Of a DNA stretch of 64,000 nt, positions 54,536 to 64,000 are shown piece after piece. Both the position numbers and the translations under genes were made by a program. The DNA comes from Euglena gracilis. Lineage: Eukaryota; Euglenida; Euglenophyceae; Euglenales. The DNA lies in assembly GCA_039621445.1 (NCBI GenBank), contig CP154957.1, positions 10,906,409 to 10,970,408 of the forward strand, in the 5' to 3' direction. The notes under the pieces are model-generated. The model worked only from the letters and a program-made list of their open reading frames with translations, was not told the DNA's origin and made no database searches. The stretch's first letter is position 1. Each line of letters starts with the position of its first letter.

Positions 54536-54982
54536 CTGTAAAATGTGCAAAAAACGTCCATTTAGACACCAAAGTATGACCATTTCTGAGATAATGCCAT
54601 GGATGGCTGTAGTTGACCAGTTGACCAGTTGACCAGTGTTACAGCCCAACTATGCAGTGCATTTATCAGGGATGGGGAAATGTGCAGCACACATTTTTTT
54701 GCGCAATTTTTTTTATTTTTTTGCACATTTTTTGTTATTTTTTTGCATTGTTTGCCCTTTTTTTTCATGTATTTTGCAAGTTTGAAGTTTTCTTTTGATA
54801 GTGACATGTTCCTCATATTTCCATTGATTTTTTTATTTTTGGGTAATTTTTTCATTTTACCATTTTTTGTGAATTTTCTCACAAATGTTTTTGCATGTTT
54901 TTGCACATTTTTTTTGCACATTTTTGCGCATTTTTTTTTTCTGAGACCCCACCAGCACCTTCCCCTGCATTTGCACGGGCAG

Positions 54983-55099
54983 CGACGGTCTGGCACTAAG
55001 TCTGCGTACGACCTGCTGGAGCGCCTCCGCTCCCTGAAGTCCTTCGGCAGTGGGGACTCCCTCACCGACTCCATGGGCGGCTCCAAGTCCCACCCAGGG
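54983..55099 (+). CDS. Candidate internal exon with RLRSLK helix (39 codons)
   Basis: TTTGCACGGGCAG and CCAGGG|GTCGAC enclose 39 codons in phase 0. It encodes GTKSAYDLLERLRSLKSFGS, then GDSLTDSMGGSKSHPG. SA-x-DL-x-x-RL-(R/K)SLK recurs at 56.9 kb as SADDLMQRLKSLKAG. An upstream AG at 54,952 would add 11 residues. Confidence 0.7.
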
Positions 55100-55751
55100 G
55101 TCGACGCCAACCGTGCAAGTCCAGAAACGAGACAGGTTTCCGTTTCGACAGTTTCCCGCTTACTGTTGTTGTAGGTTCAGGTTGGTCGAAGCTTTAAGTC
55201 AAAAAAATTGTTCACAAAACTACCCCCCCCCCCCCCCCCCCCCCCGGGTCAATGGCCTGTCTCCCAGTGATCGCCTTGTTAATCCAGGGATGGGGACTTC
55301 TGTTCGGAGTGGGGGGGTTCATGTGTTTGTGTGTGTGTGTGGGTTGGGGGGGGTTGCGTTTGCGGGCGTGGGTGTGGGTTCGATCCGCAGCTTGTTCCCC
55401 ATGTTTCCAACCGCCGTCCTAACAGTTCTCCCATTCGTGGCGTGAAAAAAAAAATGGCCCCGGGGCCACGGCTTTGTGGCCCCTTGCTACTCGCTGCTTT
55501 CCAAAGCCAGTCTCTTGCCAAACGGGTCTGGTTGGCACCCCCCCCCCCCCAATAAGACCCGCCCCTTCCCCCCGAGACAGCTTGGGCACTGCCAGCATCC
55601 CTGACAGTTCCCCAGAGACCGACCCACCCCCAGGACGCTGGCAGCCTTAACTCGATAACTCCCTGGGGGGGGGGAGGGGGTGTCACAGCGTGTGGGTGGG
55701 CGCGGAGCAGGCGCTGGGCCCCCCGGCGGGGTCCCCTGGCGTCGGCTTGAG

Positions 55752-55865
55752 CTGCCCCCCGAGTTCGGCAACCTGGAGGAGTCCATCGCGGTGGGGTCGC
55801 AGCCGACCACCTCCCTCTCGTCCGGCGCCGGCAGCCCCAACCGCAAGTACCTCGCCTCGCAGGAG
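55752..55865 (+). CDS. Candidate internal exon, Ser-rich (38 codons)
   Basis: CGTCGGCTTGAG and CAGGAG|GTGATG enclose 38 codons, phase 0 at both ends. It encodes LPPEFGNLEESIAVGSQPTT and SLSSGAGSPNRKYLASQ. An earlier start is possible, as the upstream GC-rich bases are open in the same frame. Confidence 0.6.
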
Positions 55866-56896
55866 GTGATGCCCTCCTGGTCGAGCAGGCATGCCCCGGA
55901 TGGGGCGTGGGTGATGGCAGGCATCCCCCAAACGCTGCATCATATGTGTTTGTGGTCAAATTTCCCTTGGATTCCAGAGTGGTCGACCTCCCCCCCCCCC
56001 CGGGTGACTGACTGCTTTCCAAAAAAAAAAGAGTGACTCACTGATTTTCGGAGGAATGGAAGTGGCCCACACCCCAGGAGTAAAACAATTGCGTGGTTTG
56101 AATAATCATGCCACCTCTATGCAATTTTCTTTGAAATATTTGTATTTTCTGCATCTCCTCCTTCCTTGCATTTTTAGCGAACTGTCCGGAAAAAATCCCG
56201 AAAGTTTCTACATTTTCTCTACTATTAGCCATTTTTTTGTCATGTTGTATGCTGGCTTTTCTTCCAGGCTTGAGCACCTTCACACAACTTATTTTTTTGC
56301 TTATTTTCTGCTTCGCCCCGCTTGTTCAAAGCTTTTCTTGCTTGTTTTGACCCCATTTTGAGGGGCATTGTGGTGGTGAGGGGCATTGTAGAGCTCATCC
56401 ACCCCCTTGTGGACCCCCATTTTGATTTTGTTGCAAAAAAATAGAAATACTCTTAGACAGTACAAATGTCACCCGACCATTTGGTCCCCGAGATGGGAAC
56501 TGCTGGCTGGAAAGAAGGAGCTGGCTGGATGCCCCCCCCCCCCCAAAGCGCAGGGCCTTTGCTGGGAAAACCTCTGGTGCATACAAACAAGCTGTCCTCC
56601 CCGAACTGTGCTGAAAGCAAAGTTGGCAGTTTGGCCCCGCTGAGCCGCAACGCTTTCATTGTCAGTCCCGACAATTTCTGGCATAAGTGTCCGAAGAATT
56701 TGGTTCTGCGGATTTTTGGGATCTACCTCAAATCGCTGAAAAATTCAACCCCCCCGGTGGGTTTGGGCCTTTTTTTTTCGCCAGCTTTGGCCGCCTCCCA
56801 ACCCATTCCTACCTCCCCCTGCGGTTGAAAAGAGTTGACAAGTGCAGCTCGGCCAGAGGGTCGATTGCAGTCCATCGCCAGGGCTGGGCGTTCCAG

Positions 56897-57005
56897 GCAC
56901 GGCTGCCGGCAACGTTCCCGGGGTCCGCCGACGACCTGATGCAGCGGCTGAAGTCGCTGAAGGCGGGCAAGCCAGCCATGAGGGCGCCCACCAGCATCCT
57001 GAAAG
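56897..57005 (+). CDS. Candidate internal exon with RLKSLK helix
   Basis: GGCGTTCCAG opens phase 0: ARLPATFPGSADDLMQRLKS, LKAGKPAMRAPTSILK to AAAG|GTGTGC (phase 1). The SADDLMQRLKSLK helix duplicates that of the 54.98 kb exon. In phase with the exons on both sides. Confidence 0.7.
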
Positions 57006-57087
57006 GTGTGCGGCCCTCACTGGTGGCGTGGGCTTCTGCTTGATGGAGCTTCAGAGGCGCTCACGTGTCAGGTCCAGGAGGCTCACA

Positions 57088-57150
57088 TTTCAGGAGTATT
57101 GCTATGTTTTTGGACAATTGCCCTGTCCAAAGACATAGCAATACTCCTGA
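57088..57150. repeat. Hairpin CAGGAGTATTGCTATG
   Basis: CAGGAGTATTGCTATGTTTT, GGACA, a short loop and TGTCC, then GACATAGCAATACTCCTG. The right arm is also the first unit of the tandem array that follows. Confidence 0.85.
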
Positions 57151-57264
57151 AATACATACTCGCTGATTTTCCAAAAAACATAGCAATACTTTTGAAATAC
57201 ATACTCGCTGATTTTCCCAAAAACATAGCAATACTTTTGAAATACATACTCACTCATTTTTCAT
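57131..57264. repeat. About 47-bp tandem repeat, three units
   Basis: ACATAGCAATACTTTTGAAA, then TACATACTCGCTGATTTTCC, repeated three times, with the last unit decaying. The first unit's start pairs with the upstream inverted arm. Confidence 0.9.
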
Positions 57265-57865
57265 GTGCCAACCTCTGGCTGGAGCACCTATATTTCCCCC
57301 TTCTTGTCTCAGCACCTCCCAGGGCTGAATGGGAACCCCAGCCGCCAGGTGTGGTGGGTGTGGTGGGTGTGGTGGGTTTGAATGGGGACATTCTTTGTTG
57401 GAAGAATGGCTTGGCTTCAGGGGAGGTTTTAGGTTTGGTATAGGGTTAGGGTTCAGAATGACATCAGGGGGTAGCAGAATGGGGGGAAGCAGTCCCCGAG
57501 TTTGTGACAAGTCTCGTGGAGATTCACCCCATCCTGTTGGTCTGACCTCTTCCCGTGGTCTTATTGTTGAAGGTTGCTTGTACGGTTCTTGGTGTACAGC
57601 CCAACCCCCCCTGAATGTTTCGTTTGCCCGGGGCTTGGGGGGTCTTCCGTACGAAAACAACAGTTTGAGGGACCATTTATGACATCCCAGCAATTTTGAG
57701 GATGCACCAGTCCGTCATTTTTGAAGAAAAAAAATGATTTAAAAAAGAAATTGTGGTGTCAGGGAAGTGGACCCCCTAGGGGGTTGGGGAGGGGGTGGGT
57801 GCTCCCCGGCACACCCCCCGGGTCCTTAAAAGACAGCTCTCCACTACTTGTTGCCTTTCTCACAG

Positions 57866-57988
57866 GGTCGTCAACGGTCCCCCACCCTGTTTCCATCACG
57901 AGCCCTGACGGAGGCAGTCCGACCCCGGGCCAAGGCTCCCCGGCGGGTGTGCATCCCACAGCCCCGCATTGTCAGAATTGGCCTCCAG
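57866..57988 (+). CDS. Candidate internal exon, Ser/Pro/Gly-rich (41 codons)
   Basis: CTTTCTCACAG and CTCCAG|GTCCGT enclose 123 nt. Phase 1, as fixed by the neighbours, gives SSTVPHPVSITSPDGGSPTP and GQGSPAGVHPTAPHC. A basic phase-0 frame is also open. The length is a multiple of three, so either frame is transmitted. Confidence 0.6.
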
Positions 57989-59330
57989 GTCCGTTCTTGC
58001 CCTCTTCGCCCCTCTGCGCCCACCAACTTGGCCTCTACGAAAAAATTCCCCTTCTTCGGTGAAAATTGGTAAAGAAGTGTCCAGGTGCAAAATTGTTTTG
58101 TGCCTTTTTCGAACTTTTTTGAAAATTTTATGAAATGTATATGGGGTTTGCCAATCCCCGTGGCTGTGGGAATCCCCCCCCCCCTCGGGGGGTCCCAATG
58201 GTATGACCTGGGGCGGGGGTCCCACTTGTTTGGAGCGGATGTCGGATTCGCCGATTTCACCACCATTTCCGGTCAAGATTGGTGTTAATTTTAGGAGGAG
58301 GTTTAGGATAGGTTTAGGAGGAGTTTCACCGAAGTCTGGCCACGGATCCTGCGAATCGGGGGACAAGTCCCCCTTAGATGGGGGGGGATGGTCCAACTAC
58401 CCTCCTCCCCAAACAAGTGGGACCCCCCGAAATGTGATTTTTTGGGGTGGGGACAAGCCATTCCTGTCCCTCCTGGGAAGAAGGCTCCCCCAACTTGGCC
58501 TCATGGGTGGTTGGCCAGTCCATCCCCCCAACTGAAACCAACTTCCCAGGGGGCAGGTGTCGACAGCGGTGTGGGCCCTGCCAAATCCAACACTTTATGC
58601 ACAATGCACACCTTGACTCGTGTCACGCACACAGATGGACCCGTGTGGGTATCCACACACATGTCGGCATGCATGCCCTTGTCAAGAGTCACAGCCAGGG
58701 ATTTTTTAGCCTTGGACCCCGAGGGGAGGGGGAGTAGGGTGGGTCGCTGAGCTCTTATCCCTCTATGGGTAAGAGCGAAGCTTACCCCTGGGGGAAAACC
58801 CCCCTCGACCCCCCCCCCAGGTCGGGGCCACCAGGAGAACCGGCGGATTATCACCATGATCCCGGCCCGGTTCCCGGAATTTTTTTTTCCAGTTGCGAGC
58901 GACTGGATTCCTAGTTTCCGAATCACCTGGGTTTGACCCCCAACTCCCCGCCAGGCCCGAGTTATTCACGTGCGAAGGGGTCCAAACTGGGTAGGATCGG
59001 CCCGCCACCCCTTTTTAAGCCCCCCCCCCTTTGGACTCTGCCATTTCGGCCAAAAAATGTCAATTTTCAAAATATCTCCAAAATGAGGCCAAATCAAAGG
59101 AAATGTCCGGAGACCTAACTAAATTGAAGCCCTTGGAACGCCCTATCAACTGGCATTTTGATTTCCCTGCAACTCCCCGCCTAGCCCGAGATACGACCGT
59201 TTTTCTGCCAAATTTGGGACATTTTCTACACTTTTTCCACTGTCAGCCTCAGCCGTTTTTGGACAAAAAAGGCGAAAAAAATCAAAAAAATCAAAAAAAT
59301 CGAAAGATTTTTTTTTTCGCCCGAAACCAT
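57989..59330. other. Long intron, no gene
   Basis: Has C/G runs with facing words at 58,178-58,440 (GGGGGTCCCAATGG...CCCAAACAAGTGGGACCCCC), probably an unresolved inverted-repeat element. The rest shows no exon-like island; 59,030-59,330 is A/T-rich. Confidence 0.35.
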
Positions 59331-59338
59331 GTTTTTTT

Positions 59339-59720
59339 GGCCTCCCGGACCCAAAAAAGTGTATTTTGAGCCGAAAATGAGCGATTTTCGACCCGCCAGC
59401 GCCCCGTTTTGGGCCGCCAACCCATTCGCCTTGGGTCATTTTCGGGTCAAAAAAAGTCGAAAAAAATCGAATTTTTTTCGAATTTTTTTTTGCCGTAAAC
59501 GATGTTTTTTTGGCCTCCCGGACCCGGAAAAACTGTTTTTGAGCCGAAAATGAGCGATTTTCGACCCGCCAGCGCCCCGTTTTGGGCCGCCAACCCATTC
59601 GCCTTGGGTCATTTTCGGGTCAAAAAAAGTCGAAAAAAATCGAATTTTTTTTGCCCAAAACGATGTTTTTGGGCCTCCCGGGCCCAGAAAAGGTGTTTTT
59701 TGAGCCCGAAAAAACCCTTG
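59339..59720. repeat. Tandem duplication, period about 160-173 bp
   Basis: GGCCTCCCGGACCC starts units at 59,339 and 59,512, and GGCCTCCCGGGCCC a partial unit at 59,672. Units share GCCGAAAATGAGCGATTTTC, CCGTTTTGGGCCGCCAACCC and ATTCGCCTTGGGTCATTTTC. The minus strand is open across much of it, but the period is not a multiple of three, so conserved coding is unlikely. Confidence 0.9.
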
Positions 59721-59994
59721 CATTTCAGTCCAAAGAGCTCCATGGAGCGGGCCGGTTTATATGGAGGGTCAATGAAGGGGTGGGGGCGCGCTTGCTTATT
59801 AAGAGCTCAGCACTATTCAAAACCTGGTGGGTCCGGCCGAGCCCCCCCCCCCCCGGGGGGGGGTCCCTCCATGGGGGGTGGGATATACTTTTCGGTGCTG
59901 AAGACCCCCCCGGTCTTAAAAAACCACTGGTCGCAGCGTTACACACCCCGTTGGGACTGTCACCGATGTTCTCTTGTTGCTTTTCAACGGACAG

Positions 59995-60090
59995 GGTCCG
60001 AAACGCGGCCAGGATCGGAGACGCAGAGCGGCAGCCCACGGACGCTGCAAACGGTTCGGTTCGCCTCCCTGGAAACCATCCACCCCTCCG
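59995..60090 (+). CDS. Candidate internal exon, Ser/Thr-rich (32 codons)
   Basis: TTTTCAACGGACAG and CCTCCG|GTGTGT enclose 96 nt. Phase 1 gives SETRPGSETQSGSPRTLQTV and RFASLETIHPS. All three frames are open; phase 1 is chosen for its composition and because it links both neighbours. Confidence 0.6.
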
Positions 60091-60594
60091 GTGTGTCTGT
60101 CATTTTGTTCATAGTGAAAACTGTTTTGAGAGGCTGATTTGGGATCCTCCAGCAGGATATTTTTTTTTGCGGCTTGAACTTTCGGGAGAAAATCAAAGAA
60201 AATAGTCAAAAAAGACAGCCTGGATTTTCAACGACAGATCCAAAAAGTGGACCCATCACACTGCAGTGGCAGGAATATCAATCTTTACAGAACCGAAGAT
60301 ATGCCTTCTTACTCTCACAATTTTACTACTTGTTTTCCTGTTCATTTTGGAGAATGGTGGGCTTGATTAGCAAAAGTGTACCACATTTTCTTCCCGAAGA
60401 TCTCCTGGATGTTGACCTTCCTGAACGTGCTCTTCAACCTGGCCTTTTTACTGAGACACCCCACCCCCCATACTTGCCAATTTGACTGACTCCAAACTGG
60501 GGGGTTATCACATGTATTGTTTTTAACAATTCAACAGTTCAGTTTGACAATTCATATTCATTTCACGTCGCTCATGTTCATATTCTTACAGATT

Positions 60595-60985
60595 CATACA
60601 CACATATAAATACATAAATATGAATATATATATATATATAGATATAGATAGCTATATATAGATATATATAGATACATACAGCTGACATATAGACTACATA
60701 CATACATAGCTGCCTAGCATATATGATACATATATACATATAGAGATATATAGGAACGAGAGAGAGAGAGAGAGAGAGAGGGACGGAGAGAGGAGAATAT
60801 ATATATAATATATAATAGGAGAGAGAAGAGAGAGAGAGAGAGACGCCAACTGCACGCACGCACGCACGCACGCACGCACGTCCGCACGCAAACGCACAGC
60901 ACTGCCGCACGCAACACACACATACCTACATACATACATACATACATACTACATACATACATACATACATCAATTCATACATACA
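60595..60985. repeat. Compound TA/GA/CACG/CATA microsatellite
   Basis: (TA)n, GATA, (GA)n, a short (CACG)n at 60,852-60,880 and (CATA)n in series, ending at the family A element. Confidence 0.97.
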
Positions 60986-61006
60986 TACATAACATACATA
61001 CCATAT

Positions 61007-61072
61007 GGCAGCTCCCAACTTTTTTGCCCCCCGGGGGGGCATATAGTTGGGAGAGGGGGGTCTAATTTTTTT
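61007..61072 (+). mobile_element. Left end of a family A element (copy 3, truncated)
   Basis: GGCAGCTCCCAACT, T run, C run/G run hairpin, then CATATAGTTGGGAGAGGGGG, as in the 30,610 copy. It stops in a T run without the telomere-like core or a right end. It again lies between TA/CATA microsatellites. Confidence 0.75.
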
Positions 61073-61239
61073 ATATGTGTGTATACATCTATATGTATAC
61101 GTATATATGTATGTATGTATATGCATGTATACACACATACTTATTGCATATGTTCCGGTGGCTAGGCCAGGAGAGGGTGAGCCTGGGGTCAAAGTGTCAC
61201 ACTGGTTGCCCCCTCCCCCCCCCCCCCCCCCCCCACCAG

Positions 61240-61332
61240 AATCCTTCACCAGCATGGACGGCCAGGCGGAGGACCCTCGGCCGCCGACCCGCAAGCCGCC
61301 CCCTGCCCCGGCTGCCACCACGTCTGCCCCTG
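61240..61332 (+). CDS. Candidate internal exon, Pro/Thr/Ala-rich (31 codons)
   Basis: A 20-base C run ending CACCAG is an extreme polypyrimidine acceptor; the donor is CCCCTG|GTTTGC. Phase 1 gives SFTSMDGQAEDPRPPTRKPP and APAATTSAP. In phase with its neighbours. Confidence 0.6.
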
Positions 61333-62330
61333 GTTTGCTCCCTCCCTGGGCTGACTGGGAGTGTGGTATGCCTGAAACGATACCCTGAACCTTGCGATTG
61401 TGAGAAATTGATGGTTGCAAATGGGCCTTGAGTGCAGAAACCCTTTGGGGGGGAGGGGGTATTTTTTAAGGCGTAAAGTTCAGATTTTCTTTTTTTTAGG
61501 CTTTTTTCTTTCAGGTGTCTTTCAGTTTTTTTTTGGCAGTTTCAAATTTTGAGGTATCCATTTCCCCCGGAGTTGGCTTGCTTTTGCCATGGTTTTGCTT
61601 CTTCATTTTTGGCTCAAATCTCAATCCATCTCATCTTTGAATCTCATTTGTCAAGATTTTTTAAAGGTTTTTTAAAGGTTAGTTTTATTCATTTGAAGGG
61701 ATTTTGGCCAAAAAATTTAAGGCGCTAAATATTAAGGGTTTTTTAAAGGTTTTTGAAGGTTTTAAAGGCACCTGGTGGTGGGGTGTGGGTGGTAGATGTC
61801 AAAAGTTTGGGGGCCCAACCCTCCAAACCCTTTCGATGTTTTGATGTTCTTTTGGTGCTGTGGTCGGTGTGCGGGGTCCGGCCCACCAGGTCTTCCCATT
61901 CTGCAGCCCTGTGCCTCCCACACTGTGTGTCACTCACTGGCATTGGCTCAACTAACACCCAAAGTGATGCTCTGTGTCACGGAGAGGCCATTCCAATGAT
62001 GCTCACCCCTGCAGGGTGTTGTGAGTGTTGGCCTTGCACACGGGGAGGGAAGGGGAGTCAAGACCCTCCCCCCCTTCAGACCCCAGGGGAGGGGGGCTCC
62101 GGGACCCCCAGAAAAAGACTCTAAAATAAAATCTACTGGTGTGTTTTTTTGCCGATTTTTACGAAAAGTGACAAACTCGATCTTTGGCCTTTTTTTTGCC
62201 CCCCCCCCCAATTTACTGTGCTTCGCTTCGTGCTGGCAAACTTTTGTACGGGGGGGGGTTGGTCCCGACCCCCCTCCTCACTTAATCCCCCCGCGAGGTT
62301 GTCAGGTTGCCACCTGACTCCCTGAGCACC

Positions 62331-62759
62331 TAACCCCCCCCAAATTTAAAGCCCCCCCCCCAAATATAAAGCCCCCCCCCAAATATAAAGCCCCCCCCCC
62401 CAAAGTATAAAGACTCCCCCAGGGGGTTTGGCTTTGCCGCCCAAATATAAAGCCCCTGGTGTCACTCGGGAAAAAGTAGAAAATTTTTGGGTGGATACAA
62501 CACTTTTTTTCACCAGAAATGCTCCATTTTGGATAAGAATCGCACATTTCTGAAAAAATAGGAGGTACAAAACAAAAATTTGGCATAAAGTTGGTATTTG
62601 AAGGCCACCGAAGGTCATAGAGACCACCCGAGGAAGTTTGATTTTCATCCCCGAATATAAAGCCCCCCATAAATATAAAGCCCCCCCCCCCCTGAGGGTC
62701 GTGAAATCCCATCCAAATATAAAGCCGGGGGGGGGGCTTTATATTTGCGGGGGGTTTAA
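62331..62759 (+). mobile_element. C-tipped element with CTTTATATTT word (family B, copy 3)
   Basis: TAACCCCCCCCAAATTTAAA at the left, then four AAATATAAAGCCCCC units; GGGGGGCTTTATATTTGCGG and TTTA at the right. The interior (62,460-62,645) is colinear with the 6969-7283 element, including GGTCATAGAG and TTGGATAAGAATCGCACATT (there GGACAACAATTGCACATT). Non-coding. Confidence 0.8.
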
Positions 62760-62845
62760 GATATTGATGTCAAGCCATCACCCCCAATCCAATGAATTCT
62801 CAATCACTCAGCTTTGTGTCCCTGCTGCCCCCCCCCCCCCGCCAG

Positions 62846-62977
62846 AGCCCAACAGCCCCGCGTCCAACGCCGACCGCAGCCGCCTCTCCAGCACACCGCA
62901 GACCGCGGCTGCCGATGCCGGGGCCGTTGGGCTTCCCAGCGGGGGTCCTCTGGGGTCGAAAGGCGCGCCGAGCACCG
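62846..62977 (+). CDS. Candidate internal exon, Ser/Ala/Gly-rich (44 codons)
   Basis: A C-run acceptor (CCCCGCCAG) and donor ACCG|GTGTGG enclose 132 nt, phase 1 in and out. It encodes PNSPASNADRSRLSSTPQTA, then AAADAGAVGLPSGGPL and SKGAPST. It is the last link of the phased chain; the gene continues beyond the window. Confidence 0.65.
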
Positions 62978-64000
62978 GTGTGGAGTCAGACCTCTTTTGG
63001 TGCTGGGCTTTTCACCCTTCGTCCTGTTTTCTGATTTCTGGCCGGTGTTCATCAATTCTCAATTCATAACCTTTGTTGATTGTATGGACGCCGAAGTCAG
63101 GGACCAATGGGGGATTTGTTAAAATCTTCAACGTTGAATCCCTGGCCCTAAAACAAAACTACCAGCCTCTTTTTTTTGTTTGGCATTTTAGGCATTTTAT
63201 GTCCAATGTCTAATCTTTTAGTTCTTTTGTGGTTTTTGCGTATTTGTGTTGAGTTCCCCTCTTTCTGTCCTTTCTTTCCAGCCACTTTATTTTAACATTA
63301 TTTTTATTTTGGTTTATCATTTGGTAGCCAATGTTGGGGGGGGTCACCAGGTTGCTGAACCCTCCCCCAGAAGCTGCTTGGTTGGCCAGTACAGGGATTT
63401 TCAGTCTGTCCCCTCCAATCACTGGTTTACGTACTGGAACTGGACGTGTAAACGAGCGTCATATAGTTTATGCGTCCCAGTAGGCAAAGCAGGATCAGCT
63501 CTTCGACGAAGCAACCCAAGGCAATAACTGTGGCAAATTAACAAATTATCAAATAATCTGTCATGCAATGCTCAACTACTCACTCAAATGCTCACCGCCA
63601 CACTCTCAAAATTGAAAATACTGAAGGAAGGATACAAACAGGGTCAGCTAAAATACGATTTGACATGCCACACATTACACTCAATAGAAAGCTAAACCTC
63701 ATGTTGTGGGGAACAATATCTTTAAAAATGAGCCCGCAGTGTGCCTACTTAGAAGGAGTCTTCATTCAGAACAAACCCACATGATATGTGTATTTACTCA
63801 TACATAAATTATATTATTTTGTGAGCAATTGCTTCCATCTGCTCCATTTCATTGTTTTCTTTTTACACACGGATGAATCAATTGACATGGTCATGTGCTT
63901 TTCCATCCATACTTCAAAAACATTGTTTTTTTTTGCTGCATTTGTTCACTTCTCTGGAGTATATTTGATGGAAGTTCCCGTTTGAGCGAACCATTGCCTG
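62978..64000. other. Right edge: intron-like, no gene seen
   Basis: AT-richer than average with T runs. No GC-rich island, C-tipped element or microsatellite. A GT donor for the preceding exon lies at its start and no acceptor with exon-like sequence is seen before the end. Confidence 0.45.

Noticed and set aside
59146-59723. Repetitive minus-strand protein of 95-150 residues
   Set aside because: The DNA repeat period (173, then 160) is not a multiple of three, so the similarity is at the DNA level; there is no start or splice context.

Overview
This is nuclear DNA from a eukaryote, not a prokaryotic or viral locus. There are no operons, no ribosome binding sites and no long continuous genes. 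Instead, more than 50 short (about 40-380 nt), very GC-rich islands with GC-rich third positions lie on the + strand. Nearly all are bounded by AG upstream and GT downstream, and they sit in 0.2-2.5 kb of low-complexity, microsatellite- and homopolymer-rich DNA. I read them as exons of one giant gene, or two or three consecutive genes, that enter and leave the window at both ends. The best support is reading-phase consistency. Twelve successive islands between 49.37 and 62.98 kb can be joined in one open frame with compatible intron phases at every junction, and shorter consistent runs occur at 5.7-9.6, 16.6-16.8, 19.4-21.1, 25.0-26.6, 36.5-42.0 and 42.7-45.3 kb. I cannot name the species. Interstitial TTAGGG-type arrays, GT-AG introns and heavy intron colonisation suggest an intron-rich protist or alga, but an animal is not excluded.

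The encoded protein is not recognised. Most exons specify disordered Ser/Pro/Ala/Gly-rich sequence. Between about 13.8 and 28.0 kb, however, a recurrent ordered-looking unit appears, of the form hydrophobics-x-(D/S)G-x-P(V/L/I)-x-D, sometimes followed by a helix with A-Q-x-L-A. Near the 3' side a short helix with (R/K)L(R/K)SLK recurs in two exons, and a possible third copy is more divergent. A Cys-rich patch and a Glu/Gly-rich tract lie at 52.8-54.2 kb.

The introns are the more striking part. They hold several families of short inverted-repeat elements whose ends are runs of 7-14 C or G followed by a family-specific word. I describe about ten families. One (36,623-36,821) fills a predicted GT-AG intron exactly, one (46,651-47,096) itself begins GT and ends AG, and one (45,632) starts 6 nt inside a predicted donor. 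This is the arrangement expected of introner-type transposons that create introns. Three further palindromic elements carry telomere-like TTAGGG tracts and lie in TA/CA microsatellites.

Layout: 1-22.7 kb holds exons 1 to about 25 with elements at 1.0, 7.0, 7.5-8.8, 17.9, 20.5 and 22.2 kb. From 22.85 to 24.75 kb lies a 1.9 kb CACG/CA microsatellite. From 25 to 32.1 kb are exons plus a minus-strand coding-like relic (29.8-30.5 kb). From 32.1 to 35.9 kb is an exon-poor segment with a cluster of GTGCGCACACC palindromes and weak minus-strand coding signal. From 36 to 50 kb are exons and the densest inverted-repeat elements, including the 1.7 kb element at 38.36-40.05 kb. From 50 to 64 kb lies the best phased exon chain. 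Exon coordinates come from splice dinucleotides and frame only and may be off where several AG or GT choices exist.
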